Origin: Dermatophagoides farinae
Taxonomy: Eukaryota; Arthropoda; Arachnida; Sarcoptiformes; Pyroglyphidae
Direction of reading: 5' to 3'
Assembly: GCF_024713945.1 (NCBI RefSeq)
Contig: NC_134680.1
Coordinates: forward strand, 1,264,001-1,328,000
Length of the DNA: 64,000 nucleotides
Positions within the stretch are counted from its first letter, which is position 1, and each line of letters begins with the position of its first letter. This document shows, piece by piece, positions 1-14,007 of this stretch. The position numbers were made by a program, and so were the translations under genes. The notes beneath the pieces are model-generated. The model did no database searches. It was not told the DNA's origin and saw only the letters and a program-made list of their open reading frames with translations.

Positions 1-2633
1 TTCAATACGATTTTCTATTGAAAATGGATTTTTTTTTCTGAATGTTAGAATGTGTAACCTAAAAAAAAAGAGAAAAAATGTACATCTTTTTGCCATCATC
101 AACGTCATCATTATAATAGATTTTAAACAAGAATTAAGGCCAAATATTATTTTTTTTCGGATAGATTATGTAGCCGTATTTACGCGCGTGTACGTGCCAT
201 GTTTGAATCAAACATGGATGTACTCATATAGAAAATTTTTCCTATTTGTTTGTTTGTTTGTTTATTTGTTTATTTATTTTTTACTTGTTTATCAATTAAA
301 TTTCAATTTTTCTGTTCTTTTTTTTCATCAAATGACTCTGCATTTTATTTGATTATCATTGATTTAAAATCAATTCATATCGATACCGCACACACACACA
401 CACACACACACATGTATTCGAAAATCAAATGAATTGTGACAATATATATTGATTCATTTGATTCGGAAATGTTTTAATAACAAATGTATGCATACGATTT
501 GTGTTTATTTGTTTGTTACATTTGTACATTTTGCAAATGATACATGAATGTACAACAAATATATGCACATGATAATGATGAATGTTGGCTGTTGTGTAGT
601 TTTTTTCTCCGTTCATTGTTTCATACAAATATTTTTTTTTTATCAATGAAATGGTTTTTTTCTGGTTTTTTTTCTTTGTATAGTATAACCGATGAAGAAA
701 AAAAAATTCCGGAATGTCAGCCCTATTTTCATTTTTTTTTTTTCATTTGCCCGCCCGTCCATGGAAAAGTTGCAAATGTTATCGTTTTGTTTCTCAATTT
801 TTTTCATTTTATTTTTATTGTTCATCGTTATTGTTAGTTGTTTGGTTTTCGTTTTTCATAAATGACGTATGTGTGTGTTGTTTACGTGATTGTGGTTTTT
901 GGTTTTTTTTTTGTCATGATCACGGAAAAGTTTCTTTTTTTATTGCCTTGGAATTTTTTTCTTTTCTTTTCAAAGATTTTTTTTTGTGGGTTTTTTCTCC
1001 ACATAGCGAACACGACTTTTGTACAAAATTGTCCGAAATGGAAATTTTTTTTTTTGTTTTTCTACATTTCCATTCACGTTTACTTACAAAAAAAAACGTA
1101 CATACCTTTGTTTGAAAGTTAGTTTCATACTTGGATGAAATTTTTATTGAATAAATAAAGAAAAAAAAAACATCATCATCAATTTACATGTAATGACCTG
1201 ATTCCATTTTGGTTTTTCTCTCTATTCGAGAATTTTCGTATTATTGTTTTAAGCTCAATTTGTGTGTGTGGGTTTGCGGGTGTGTGACCTTGGTTCACAA
1301 TATTATTATTTTTTTTTTTTTTTTTGGAAAATTCAAAATTTTTCCAAATTTCAAAAAAAGGAATTATTGAAATTCCCTAAAGATTTTTTTTTTCTTTTTA
1401 AAACTTTTCAAAAAATAATCATTTTGTTCAACAGACAATAAATTTGATAGTGAAAAAAAAACTACTCTAAATAAAATCCAAAACCAATCTCCATTTTCGA
1501 TCATATATAAATGGAACATTGAATTGAATTGAGTATTTCTTTTTCTCTTTTTTTATGTTGTTGTAAGAATGGCATGCACACACACATAATAATAAATATA
1601 AAAGTATACATTGAGAGAGAGAGAGGGAAAAATCGATTCATATTCGAATTACATTATTGAACCTACACATACACACACACACACACACACAAAAAAAAAA
1701 AATCCAATCCATTGATCAATCGATTGATCGATTTATCGAATCACATCAATAAAAAATTATTTTTTGTTTTTTTATATTGTTGTTATATATGAAACGAAGT
1801 TTATTTGTTTTTTTTATGAAATGAAAATTGCCAAAAAAAATATTGCACAATGTATGTGTGTGTGTGTGTATATACCAGAATATAAACACCGATTTTTTTT
1901 TTTGGTTCATTTAGTTTCACAATAAAAACAAATATGTTTTACACCGTGTACACACACACACACACACACAAACACACCGTGGGATACACGATAATCCATT
2001 GAATAACTGGTATATTCGGTTTATCTAGTTGTTTGTTTCGAAATGAATTTTTTTCTCTTGTCTTGTTTGAAATGAAATAAATATATTTTTTTTTTGGCGG
2101 GCAAATGGAAAATAAAATTGATTCTGCAATGACATTTCTTTTGGATTTATTTTCTTTGCTTCATTTTTTTTATTATGATTCATAAAAAATTTAAAATGAA
2201 ATTAAAATGTCAATATATATATGAATTGATTTGGTCAAACACAAAAAATGTCAATGTTACTTACTTACTAATAGTGGCGGAAACATTAATAAATGTCAAT
2301 GTGAACAATTTTGGATTGTAATGAGAATTTTTTTTTTATGAAAATTCACATTCACATTCTTTTCTTTTTTTTTGGTCTATTCACAAATCATTTTTCCAAC
2401 AATTCATTGTTTCTTTGTTCTTGTGTTTTTTTTTTTTTTTGGTTCTGAATCTATCGCTAGATGGATGAAATTCCAACAAAGTCTACACAAAGCTATTCAA
2501 ATTTCAATTTGACAAGTTTTAAGAATTTTTCAAAGAATTTTTAGAATCCATTTCAATGTTTTGACATTTCAAACAAAACAAAACAAAAAAAAAATTAAAA
2601 GAATTTCTGCTTCAACGGCGAATGAAGTCATCT

Positions 2634-2658
2634 ACACACACACACACACACACACACA
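2634..2658. repeat. (CA)n microsatellite
   Basis: Uninterrupted AC dinucleotide run of about 25 bp. It is one of many in the window, and others of similar size lie at 391-412 and 1950-1970. Confidence 0.9.
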
Positions 2659-3231
2659 TCAAAAAAATGATCACGATATGAAAAGAGGAAAATGCAAAAA
2701 AATTTTTGAATTTTAAAAACCAAAGAATAAGCCAAAATAAACGATAAATTTTTCCAAAGGAAATTTTTCAAAATTAAAAGGAAAAAATTTTCTATTCATT
2801 TTATCGTTATCGCAAAAACGATAGAAATTTTTTCAAGAATAAGGTTAATGAAAAGGAATCAAAATAAAGTTTATTCATCGATGGAATCCACCACCACCAC
2901 CACCACCACCACCACCATGCACAGCATGACCGGACATGACGTGATGGCAAAAAAATGGCAACAAACACCCCAAAATACAAATGAGAAAATTTTTGAAATG
3001 AAAAAAAAACAAACAAAAAAATTGGCATATGATAAAATCAGGATTGGAAAAAATAATTCATTCGATGCTTAAATAGTTGGGTAGAAAGAAAAGAAATTTA
3101 TGGTTATTATGATTATGCATTAACCCGTTGTAGTAGAGAAATCCGAATCACATAGTGGGAAAGAGAGAGAGAAAAAAAAATCCGATTTTTTTCTGATAAT
3201 TTTTTTTTGTCATTTTTTTCTGGCCACAATC

Positions 3232-3233
<2 letters not shown>

Positions 3234-3262
<29 letters not shown>
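3234..3262. repeat. (TG)n microsatellite
   Basis: Uninterrupted TG dinucleotide run of about 29 bp in intergenic sequence. Confidence 0.9.
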
Positions 3263-3265
<3 letters not shown>

Positions 3266-3468
3266 GATGCAAATGGATGATTGATCGATTTTTTTTGCCC
3301 CAATCTTTTTTTCCCATTCAACAATCAATCAATCATATCGATTAAATTTTTAAAAAACGGGTTAATTAATCTGATAAATTGACATTTTTTTCCCATTTTT
3401 CCGTGATTAAATTTTATTTAACGATTTTTTTTTTTTAGTTTTTTTTTTGTGTTTTGTCATTTTTTTTA

Positions 3469-3550
3469 GATAGAAATGTTTTTGGTCCATTTTTTTGGAT
3501 AGAAATGTTTTTGGTCCATTTTTTTGGATAGAAATGTTTTTGGTCCATTT
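3469..3550. repeat. 29-bp tandem repeat, three copies
   Basis: The word GATAGAAATG followed by TTTTTGGTCCA and a T-run starts at 3469, 3498 and 3527, giving an exact 29-bp period. The copies are nearly identical; the third ends in a longer T tract. The array is read open on the minus strand only because the unit lacks stops there. I see no coding evidence. Confidence 0.9.
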
Positions 3551-6364
3551 TTTTTCTTCATTGATGATATCACGAGCACACATACATGCAAATGCAAATG
3601 GATGGATTGGGTAAATAATATATTCAGAGGGAGGGTTTTCAATTGATCTCAAAGTACAAAATATGATAGTCCATGATATAGACATTCTATGGTTGATAAT
3701 TGTCCAGATGTTGTTGTTGATTTCTTTCTTTTTTTTTGTTGAACATTTTGAATCAATAATAAATTCATGATCATCCTTACATTTTTGATTATTATCAATT
3801 GATTTGAACAAAAAAAAAAAAGAAAAAAAAAATCACGTGAAAACTTAAATCAAATCAATATGTAATAATCAATTATGATTCTAAGAAAAAAAAATTATTG
3901 AGTTAATTCATTATATTAAATGATGATGATCACATAGAAATCATCTAATATTTTGCATCGAATATCGATTTTTTTTCTGATTGATTGTGATTAATTGATT
4001 AATTGATTAATTGACCTTATTGATTGACCGATTATTTGAAACCTTGGAATTGGATTGGTAGCAATTTTTTCTTATTTCTTATTTCCCCCTCCCCCACCCC
4101 AAATGATGATAATGATGATAAGAGTATGAATGAATAAAAGCAAACAAATTGTCGATTTATTGGCCACCAACATCACCACCACCACCACCACCCTTTTCTA
4201 TTTGATTGATTGATTTATTGATTGAAAATTTGTTTTTTGTTTATCGTCGTCATTTTATTTTTATATATGTTTTGACATATCTCTCTCTCTCTCTCACTCA
4301 CTCTCTTTCTCTGATTTCTATTGTAATTCGAATTATTTATTTCAATAGATCTTTAACGACTGAAAAAAAAACAACATGTACATTCGAAATCTTTTTTTTA
4401 TATATATATATTTTGGGTTTTTTTTCCATACTTGGAAAACTGAGAGGAGACCACATCGTGATATCATCGTTATCGTCGTTTTTTTTTTTGTTTTGTTTTT
4501 GTGTCGATATTGTTTGGCTAGTTTAATTTTTTGGTTATGAATAAAAGAGAAAGAAAAAATCCAAAACCTTGGAAATGTACAGTTTTTTTTTGCATTTTAT
4601 AAATATAATTTGGATAATATTTAAACTTTGATAATATTTTTTGCCACTGTGAAAATCAAACAAAAAAAAATTGACAATTTGCTAATCGGAAAGAAATGAG
4701 AAGATTCTTTAAAGTCTCTCTCTCTCTCTCTCTCTTTCTTTCTTTTGCTCTGTTGATGGCAAAAATGATTAATCGATTGATCGAAAAAAAAAATTGATTT
4801 CATGATTCAGATTTGTTTGATGTTTTAATGATAAAAAAAAATAAAAATAATAATTAAAACACACAGAAAAAAATAAATTGTGAAGAAGAAGAAGAAGAAG
4901 AAGAAAACAAACAAAGAAAAAAAAATTGTTTTCAAGTTTGTTTCACAATTCAAAAGATATGTGGTAGAAAGAATATCTAATCTCAATCATCAGTGTGTGT
5001 GTGTGTCTAAATTAAATTCGACAATGATTTTTGGTGATGATGATGATTGTACATGAACCATATGATCAACATAATGTTAATGACATTTTTTTTTTGTTGA
5101 ATGATGAAAAATGTAGTATGAATATCTACACATGGCTAAAAATATCCAAATGTACAAAGTTTTTAATTCATTCATCAATACAAATACATCAATGATAATG
5201 ATATCGAAGTGAATATATCATCATCATCATCATTATTATTATTGCATTTCATCAATCAAATCAAACATATTTATTTACATTGAGCTTTACGACTTGATTT
5301 GAGGTTCGTCATCAATGATGTTACCACGTCACCAGAAGATATTCTTCAATTCTCTTCAAATATACTCGATATTTTCAATGGATCATGGAAACTCTTGATG
5401 AAGGAGATAAAGAGAGAGAGAGAATGGAAAAAATGACAAAAAAAAATTCTAGACAGCAAAAAAAGAAGAAAAAAAAATTTCCAAAGAAAAAATTCATACC
5501 GTAAACTTTTTTGTCTTTCTCGACATTTGAATAAAATTCTTGCATTTTACGAATTTCATTCGATTTATCATCATTCATTTTAATTTGTTATGAAAAAAAA
5601 TTGGTTGTCTCAATCAAATTAATGGTCACTGATAACTGGATTCGCTGGACATGACGATTTTCTTTTTCATTCTGCCTATCTTTCTCTCATTAATCGTGTC
5701 ATATTATGTATGCGAGAATTATTCTTGCCTACTTTTTCTTTTTTTTTTCTCCGTACTTGTTTATCATGATTATCATTTAACTTGAGTTGATAGATTAATG
5801 AAGCTCGATATTTACTTTTTTTGAATGTGATAAGAAATTTCAAAAGAAAAAAAAACGAAATACGATTTAATCAATAAGCTTTGATGATGATGATGATAAT
5901 GATGATGTTGATTATTATTATAATGAACAACAACAAATGGACAACAGCAGCAGCAACAACAACAAATCAATTGAAATGAAAAAAAACAAACCGAAAAAAA
6001 AGAGTGATTGATCCAGTAATGTTGGCCAAGGAAAAATGATGATGTCCATCGTTTTTTTTTTGGCTGAATTTTTGAATAACCATTGATCGATCCACTAACG
6101 AACACACCAAAGCTATTTTTTTTAATTATCGACAATCACACAATCCATTATGTACTAATCGAAAATGATTCGATAATCAATTTCCATATGATATTCAATC
6201 AACAAAAAAAAAGAAAAAACATATCATTGATTTTTGTCTTTTTTTTTCCCCGAATACAATTTGATGATGGACCACAAATTATTTTTTTCGGTTGCTAACC
6301 GTCACAATTATCAATATATAAGATCAATCAATCAATCAATCATTCAATAAGTCGATAAAAACCG

Positions 6365-6366
<2 letters not shown>

Positions 6367-6397
<31 letters not shown>
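6367..6397. repeat. (CA)n microsatellite
   Basis: Uninterrupted CA run of about 31 bp. Confidence 0.9.
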
Positions 6398-6399
<2 letters not shown>

Positions 6400-9300
6400 A
6401 TTATCGATTTATTCAAATTGAAAAAAAATGTCTACTGGTGACGGTGTATTCAATATTGTATTGGTCAATCTGTATGAATAAATCTATCGATTGATTGATT
6501 GATTGATTGATCAAAATCATGACAAGAAAACAACAACCACATTGATAATAGTGATAATAACATTAATGATCAATAATAATAATAATAATCGATAATCGAT
6601 AATCATCATTTTGAATTGATGCCAAATTTTGATTTGATTTTTTTTCAATTAATGCCATGATTTCATTGATTTCTTTTTCTATATAATGGTTCTTTGTTGT
6701 TTATTTGAATTGGTCGTTCGCAAAAAAAAATACATATATTTAAAAAGGGAAAAAAGAGGGTGATCCAATGTCTAAAATCTTAGTTTGATTTAAAATGAAA
6801 CAAAAAAAAAATCAAATAGAAAATGATATGAAGAATTCGATTGATCGATTAATTTATCAAACGGTCTTTTCTGTTGTTATTGTTGTTATTGATTGTTAAT
6901 TGATAGCTGATGCTGATCATTTTTTTTAAATTGAAATCAATATATCAATAATAGAATTTTATAGAAAAAAATTGATTAGCAAAAAAAAAATAATACCCAA
7001 TTTTCAAAGTTTGAAAATCGATTATATTATATAATTGTTAATGATAATAATCATGAAAATGACATAATAAGTTAATCAATTTATATCAAGAAATTGATCA
7101 TCAGTATTCACCATTATCAGATTTTCATCATTTCTTTTTTTTTCTTTATATATTCGAAAATTTTTTTTTGATCAATTTCTTCGATTGATGGCGATAATGG
7201 TGTAGCCAATGTTTTCTATTAATATGATCACATCAATTTTTATCCACATATAAATGCTGATGATGATGATGAGATGAGTTCAAAGTTTTTTTTTCTATTT
7301 TTTTTTTACTTTTGATTTATTTCGATTCGATTCAAAGTCTACAAACAAACAATTACCACCACCACCACTGCTGCTACCACTACTAATCTTGTGATATTAC
7401 AACTACACCATAAAAAAAAGTAGAAAATCAAAATTTTTTTTGTGAAAGTTACACAAATATAGTGTCAACCCTTTTTTTTATTTATATATATGAATGATGA
7501 CACCTTTTTCAAAAAAAACCATTATCTTTATTATTATTGATTTCATTTTTCATGATTCAAATTGAAACTGTATTTCATATTCATGTGATAATAGAAAAAA
7601 AAACAAAATGCATGTATTGGAATTGGGGCTAAGTACACGAGATTCAATGGTACATTTGATAATCTGGAATGGAAAAAAAAACTTGACCGTTTTTTTTTTG
7701 TTCTTTCTTTTTCTACTTGAATTTTGTGATGCGGAAAATTCCGGTTTTCTAATATAATATGTACATATTTTGTTCGATGAATTTCAAATCACATCACATC
7801 CATTATGTATGATAAAACTTCAAAGAAAAAAAAACCACAGACATCACGTGCATTCATTTTTAATCATTTATATTATTTCAATGTCCGTCGACAGAGGAAA
7901 AAAAATCGATTGTCATCAATTTTCTAATCCATACACAACTGGTTGTTGGTCCTTGTTTGATTTGTTTTTTTTTACAGATTTCAACAAATCAACGATTAAA
8001 ATAGACACACACAGACACTCATATCGTTTGAAATACACAATCGGCAAAAAAAAATATTAAAAGTAGACCAACTTTTGATGGATGGATGGATGATTGATTT
8101 ATTTATTTTCAAAATCATTATTCACCCCCAATTGACATTATCATCAAAATGATGGGAATGGCATTGAAAAAAAAATAGATTTTGAATCACTCTCTCTCGC
8201 TCATTTATTATGGGCCATATATCATGATTTTGGTTGTTTTTTTTTTTTTTTGGTTTTTTGGTAATTAAATAAATAAAAAAAAAATAATCTCACCATAAAA
8301 AAAAGATAGAAATATAATTGAATTGTAAAAAACAGTAAAAAACAAATTGAATTTTGTACAAAAAGAAAAACTTGTTTTTTTCCGATGAATTTAATTGAAT
8401 TATTTCGGACAGAAAAAGAATAACATGTACCAGATTCAGATCTTTTTTTTGGTTGGTCGTCATCTTCAAATCATATATCAAACACTTGATAATCCAACTG
8501 TTGTGTTGTTTTTTTGATCGGAATTTTCATTTCATTTCATTTCATTACAGAAGACTATTAATAGAATAGAATGGATATATTTGTTTTCTCATTTTGGTTT
8601 GTGTGTTTTTTTTCTTAAATCACATTTCTGGTTTTCTGGTTTTTGAACAAGAAAAAAAAATCTTGGGCACATTCAAACAAAACAAAACAAAACAAAAAAA
8701 ATAATAACGATAACAAAGCTGATATATAATGATGGCCGAAAATAATATTCAAATTGGTTTTTTTTTCTTCTCGTTTGTTTGTCTATAGGGGCTATCTGTT
8801 TATTACTTATTCGATTGATTGATTGATTGATTGATTTTATTTATTGTAAGAGCGATTCAACACAAAATTCTTTTGTTAACTTATCAAAACAATCAAAACA
8901 ACAACAACAACAACAAGAATTCTGAATCGGAAAAAAAACATAAAGGGAATAATTTCATTTCAATTTTTTTTTCATCTTTCACAATCGATCATTGATTGAT
9001 TATCTAATCAAAATTTATTTATCATATAAATATCCTTGTTTATCTAAGTATTTTCTAATGATTGATCATTATTTGTTTGTTTGATTTTTTCTGTCAATCT
9101 TTTATTTATTTATTTTTTTTGTCATCTTTACTTTTTCCCCTTAATGAACTGAATGTTTATTTATTCTTTTTGATGAATATGGTACGTGTTTGATGAATGG
9201 AAAATTTTTTTTTTCACACGCACCTATGTATTACAACAGATCAGAAAAGAAAAAACAACAACAACAACAACAACAACAACGAAAAACATTCGCCGACAAT

Positions 9301-10244
9301 TATATTGTACATCTAATCATATAACCTTAATTTTGAATGAGAACAACAACAACAACAACAAAATCAATAGTCATCTATGATTTGGTTGTTTTGTTTTTTT
9401 TTTCGACATTATCACAGCACATATTACCAATGAGCTATGTTCGATATACAAAACCTTAACCTATGTCAGTCACCTGTCAATGTGTGATATGTTGTAATAA
9501 AAACATGAAAAAAATGTAATTTTTTTATGTTGTCCTCGTCGTCGTCGTTTTTTGGGTATCATTTATAATTGACTGGTTTTGGTTTTATAATTGATTACTG
9601 TTGATAATGATGAAATATCCAATTTTTAGGTTCCTATGTACTCGGATGTGTTGTTGTTGTTGGTTGTTCGTCGTTTATTTTTAAAAAAAAAGGAAATTAG
9701 TTCAAAAGCTGTATTAAACAGCCTGTATATGTTATATATGATTGTTCTCTTTATGTGGAATTTAAATTAAATGAACCGTTTAAAGAATGGCTCGAAAAAA
9801 AAATTGAGAAAAAAAAAACAAACAAAAAAAAATTCATCTGAAATTCATTTCAAAATTGATGAATATTAAGAAAAACCACAAACACCAAGAAAAAAAAACA
9901 AGCTAATAACACTATTAGTAAATGTATCAAATCATTGCAATTGTTGATGATTGATGAATTATTTGGTGAAAATGAAATACATTACAAATTATAACTTGGA
10001 TGATGATGATGATGATTTATATAAACAACGAAATCACATGCCATAGACAATAGTCTGTGTTCTTGTCGATCAATTTTTTTTGTTTCGTATTTGAAAATCA
10101 AATACGAATATGAACCAAATTCATCCATCATTTTGGATGGTTCGGTTTTTCTCTCGTTGAATTTTTTAAAAGTTGTTAGTTTTTGTTTTTTTGTTGGAAT
10201 TTTTAATTCAAATTACACCAGTTCGATATAATTGTAGCCATGAA

Positions 10245-10258
10245 CTGCCATCTAGTGT
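10245..10258. promoter_or_regulatory. CTCF-like site
   Basis: The 14-mer CTGCCATCTAGTGT matches 13 of 14 positions of the reverse complement of the classic CTCF core (CCASYAGRKGGCRS). It lies about 0.9 kb before the ionotropic-receptor array, where an insulator would make sense. The match is seen in the sequence; the function is inference. A single 14-mer match can arise by chance in 64 kb. Confidence 0.35.
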
Positions 10259-11137
10259 CATTTTTTTCATCACTTCATCATCGATTCCGAACGGATTGGC
10301 TAAGCAACCAGAAAGAATGAAACCAATTTTCGATTTTTATTTTTCATTCTTTCTCTCCATGCAATCAAACATTTATGATGATGATGATGATGATGATGAT
10401 GAAATTTCTGGCAAACCGGAACAATAGATAGAAAGAGAAAAAAAAATGTCAAAATATACCAATCATTATGGATTGCCATATAATTATTTTATTTTTTTCG
10501 TATTGCACTTGTGTTTTTTCTTCGTTTCGTTTTTGCACTCAAGTATGACAATTGAAGAATTGATTTTTTTTTCTCAATTGATCTTCTTTTTTTTTGATTT
10601 AAGTTGATGAATCTCATGAATCGAATCAAATTAAAAAGAATGTGGAACAACTTTAAGCAAGACATACTTGAACAACAACAACAACCACAATTCTCATGGT
10701 TCAATAAGGTTATTCTTATTTTTTTTTTAATATAATAATAAGAATAACGTTTTTATTCCATTAATTATACCCATTGGGTATATATACTTCTATAGGATTT
10801 TTGTTTCTTTCTTTTATTTCATATTTATCTCTTTTTTTCAAAGGTCATAGATTCCAGGATTCTGGAAGATTGTGTGTGAATACTCTATTCGTTTTTAATA
10901 GTTATCTATTGCATAACATAAGCTAATTATTGGCAACAACAACAACAACAAAAAAAATCTCGATTCTTCAATTATTTCATCATTTGTGTCCGTTTGTGTT
11001 ATTATTAAATTACCATCAGTACATTTCTACTTATCAATACCCAAAACATTTTTTTCATTTCATTTTTATTCGATTTATTCATTCACCACCATCATCATCA
11101 TCATCATCATCATCTAATCATTACAGAATGTAACAGA

Positions 11138-13548
11138 ATGTTCTTGTTGAGAATAATTTTCAATTATTATATCATTTTTGCCATATTAATTTTCATTCAA
11201 CATTCAACACTCGTAACATCGGTAATAACATCATTAGGTTTTCATCCATTCTATGGTGGTGGTGAACAAAATCTATGGTCATATCTGATAAATCTATGCA
11301 ATAATTTAGAAAACGAAAGGTTTTATATCGTTATAATTACAAATGAGAATTCAACAATCATCAATTATCAAAATCAAAAAACATTTGATGAAAAACAACA
11401 AACATTGTATGGTTTTTTCATCCATAACAATTGTCCAATTGATCATTTCAATGATTTAGAATCAGCATATCAACAAATATCTTTAAATCTAAAATACCTT
11501 TATCGTAATGTACTAATAATTGTTGATCTTTCATTTTTGAATGAATTTCATTCAAATATTCAACAATTTTTGCAAATTATACAAAATATCTATGTTAAAT
11601 GTGTTCACTGTGTTCCAATCATTCTATTATTTCGTTATGATTATTTATTCAATTATTTCTATAAATGGTTCAGTGAATTTTTCAAACAAATGGATCAAAG
11701 ATTTAGTTGTACATTAGTATCATATCCGGATACAATGAATGTTATACATTTACGGCCAAAGATTGATGGTTGCCATCAATATAATGGTTTATTATGGCCA
11801 AAAACAATGAATGATTTTCGTCGTTTACGCACATCGTCATTGAAATGTGATCTAAATCAAACCGACATACGAATTGTTCTTAATAATGTAGGATAATTGT
11901 TTTGATAATTGATAATTATTATTTATTCCTCTTTTTTTTCCTTTTTTTTAATCATCCAAGTTTACACCATTCTGTGATATGATTGAAAATGGTACGGAAT
12001 TACAGATGACAACATCGGTTGAAAAATATATTATTGATACATTGTCATCGAAACTAAATTTTCACCCAAAGTTAATTGATGCAAAACAGAATTGGGGTAA
12101 ATATGTGAATGGTACATGGACTGGATCGGTTGCATATCTTATTAATGAGGTGAAAGAAAAATAAAAATCATTTGAAATTTGACACTGAAATAACAGTGAA
12201 TTTTTTTCTCTTTTTTTTTTGATCATTTAGACTAGTGATCTAGCCATGGGTTCCATATCTGTTCTACATGAACGTATACGATTCATTGAATATAGTGATA
12301 TTTATATAATCGAAGAAGTAGGATTCATATCAAGAATACCGAAATTAATGACAAGAGATTGGATTGTAATTGAACCATTCACATGGACAGTATGGTTTAT
12401 GATAATCATTTCATTTTTAATTATTTCCATAATTCTTTATATAATTTCTAATCATATATTTCGTGCCTCGGGTGAAAATCTACCATTTCGTTTAATTTGG
12501 TCAAAATTATTTGCTATAGTTGTCAATCAACGTAAGTTTTTTTTAAAATTATTTCGTTTGTTTGTCGAATTCATTCGGAGGAATAAAGAAAATTCTAAAA
12601 TCTTATATCACAATAGAAGCTCATGTTTTACGTACACGAATGAATAAAAATCGTTTGATATTTATTTGTTGGATATTTGGCAATATGGTATTAAGTATTC
12701 TTTATTCAACACAATTCTATCGATTTCTTGCACTACATCAATATGATCGACCATTGAGAACGAATTTCGATTTGATTGATGCTATCGAGATCGGTACACA
12801 TGATACGATTACACTTGAACAAAGTATTGTATTAGAATATGGTGTTAACGATAGTGATATTTTCTATGTGATTGGCCAAAATATCCAAAAAAATTCTAAA
12901 CAAAATGTTCCAAAATTAGAAAGTGGATTCGATAAATTGGAACAAAATTCACGTTATGTATTGATTGAATCAAAAACGGCATTCAAATATTTGATTAAAA
13001 ATTATGCACAAAAAGCGATGCTAATGAGCGAAGATAATATGGCAATGGATTTTTTAGCCATTGGTTTCTCGAAACATTCACCATTATATCCATCATTTAA
13101 TCGTTTGTATGTTTTTTTTTATTTCGATTTTAATTCTTTACCATTCTCCGATTCATTTTTTTTCGTAATTCATTTATTCACATTTTAAAAAATCAGAATA
13201 AAAATATTCACTCAAAACGGTTTCATTCAACATTGGATAGATGAAGTTATAAAAAAAACAAAAACGGCTAATCCTGCAGAATATTCTACATCGATGATGG
13301 GCGCACCAAAAACAACTATCGATACCGATGGTCTTGATATCAATGATATTAAATCCATATTAATAATATGGTCAATAGGATTAAGTAGTTCAACAATAAT
13401 ATTATTGAATGAAATTATTGCCAAAATCATTTATTTAACAAAAAAGAAAAAAATGAAAATGAAAATGAAAAAAAATCATCAAATGAAATTCCCCAAAAAA
13501 AACAAAGTGATGAACAACAATGCAAACTCTTTGGCAACAAACAATTGA
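11138..13548 (+). CDS. Divergent ionotropic receptor 1 (IR/iGluR-like channel)
   Basis: Exons 11138-11887, 11961-12149, 12231-12531, 12617-13106, 13197-13548 join in frame to 693 aa (phases 0,0,1,2). A hydrophobic signal peptide (about residues 1-28) precedes a Cys-patterned N-terminal domain ending in CDLNQT. The ligand-binding S1 half (about 246-360) contains WTGSVAYL and SDLA, as in the iGluR WxGxxGxL...aDla pattern. The first membrane helix is near 365-388, a short degenerate pore follows, and the third helix (about 427-452) ends in LYSTQFYRFL, matching iGluR SYTANL. S2 shows SPLYPSFNR, and the last helix is near 631-656. The Arg that contacts the ligand carboxylate in iGluRs is retained (HER). 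This is first of four tandem copies. It is probably a chemosensory or neuronal cation channel subunit; the ligand is unknown. ATG 11138 is the first ATG before the signal peptide. Confidence 0.85.
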
Positions 13549-14007
13549 AAAATAAATTTTCATCAAAAATGTTTGAACTAATTATTTTTGTTTGTTTCAC
13601 AATATATCGTAATATATTACAAATGAAATGTACGAAAAAAAAATAAAAGAAAATGCAAATGTTCTTTCGTTTTTTTTGTAACTATAGTTCATAATCAATC
13701 AATAGATTTAATCAATATCCAGTTTCAATAACTGTCAAAGTTATTTATTTTCTCGTTTCTCATTTGCTTTAGATTCCGATTAATTGCTTGAAACAAAAAA
13801 AATTCTTTTCCCAGTTTTTCCATCATATATCTTGTTTTGCTATTCCAGTTTTTTTCATCATTTTCGTTGAACCTTTTAATGTTAATCTTGTGTTTCACTC
13901 CAATGTGTACTATTTACTGTTTTCCCATATTCAGTGATATTGAAACGAATGATCCAATATCTTTTTCACCCAATTATATATTTTGTTTGATGATGATCAT
14001 TCGAAAA
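13549..14007. other. Spacer between receptors 1 and 2
   Basis: 459 bp of AT-rich DNA holding the 3' end of receptor 1 and the upstream region of receptor 2. An open frame runs in from 13837 in phase with receptor 2, but it begins at TTG and puts extra residues ahead of the signal peptide, so I treat it as untranslated. Confidence 0.6.
13551..13556 (+). promoter_or_regulatory. Poly(A) signal of receptor 1
   Basis: AATAAA starts two bases after the stop codon. A second AATAAA lies at 13642-13647, so the 3' untranslated region is about 20 or 120 nt depending on which one is used. Confidence 0.45.

Larger units (their letters stand above)
1..11137. other. Gene-poor intergenic region
   Basis: No open frame here looks like a real gene. 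The frames present are short, rich in Phe/Lys/Ile/Asn and arise from poly-A/poly-T runs or microsatellites. The stretch carries CA/TG runs (391-412, about 1672-1691, 2634-2658, 3234-3262, 6367-6397), CAT/GAT and CAA triplet runs, and a 29-bp tandem triplicate at 3469-3550. One slightly less repetitive patch at 5280-5578 could be a small minus-strand exon (see findings). A 10-bp perfect hairpin lies at 10084-10108 and a CTCF-like word at 10245-10258. Distal exons or non-coding RNA of a neighbouring gene cannot be excluded by eye. Confidence 0.6.

Noticed and set aside
2807-3072. Open frames on both strands over a CCA run (poly-Thr / poly-Trp)
   Set aside because: Generated by the trinucleotide repeat, no splice context or domain.
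13837-14007. Upstream extension of receptor 2
   Set aside because: In frame but begins at TTG and would bury the signal peptide; the later ATG fits the family better.
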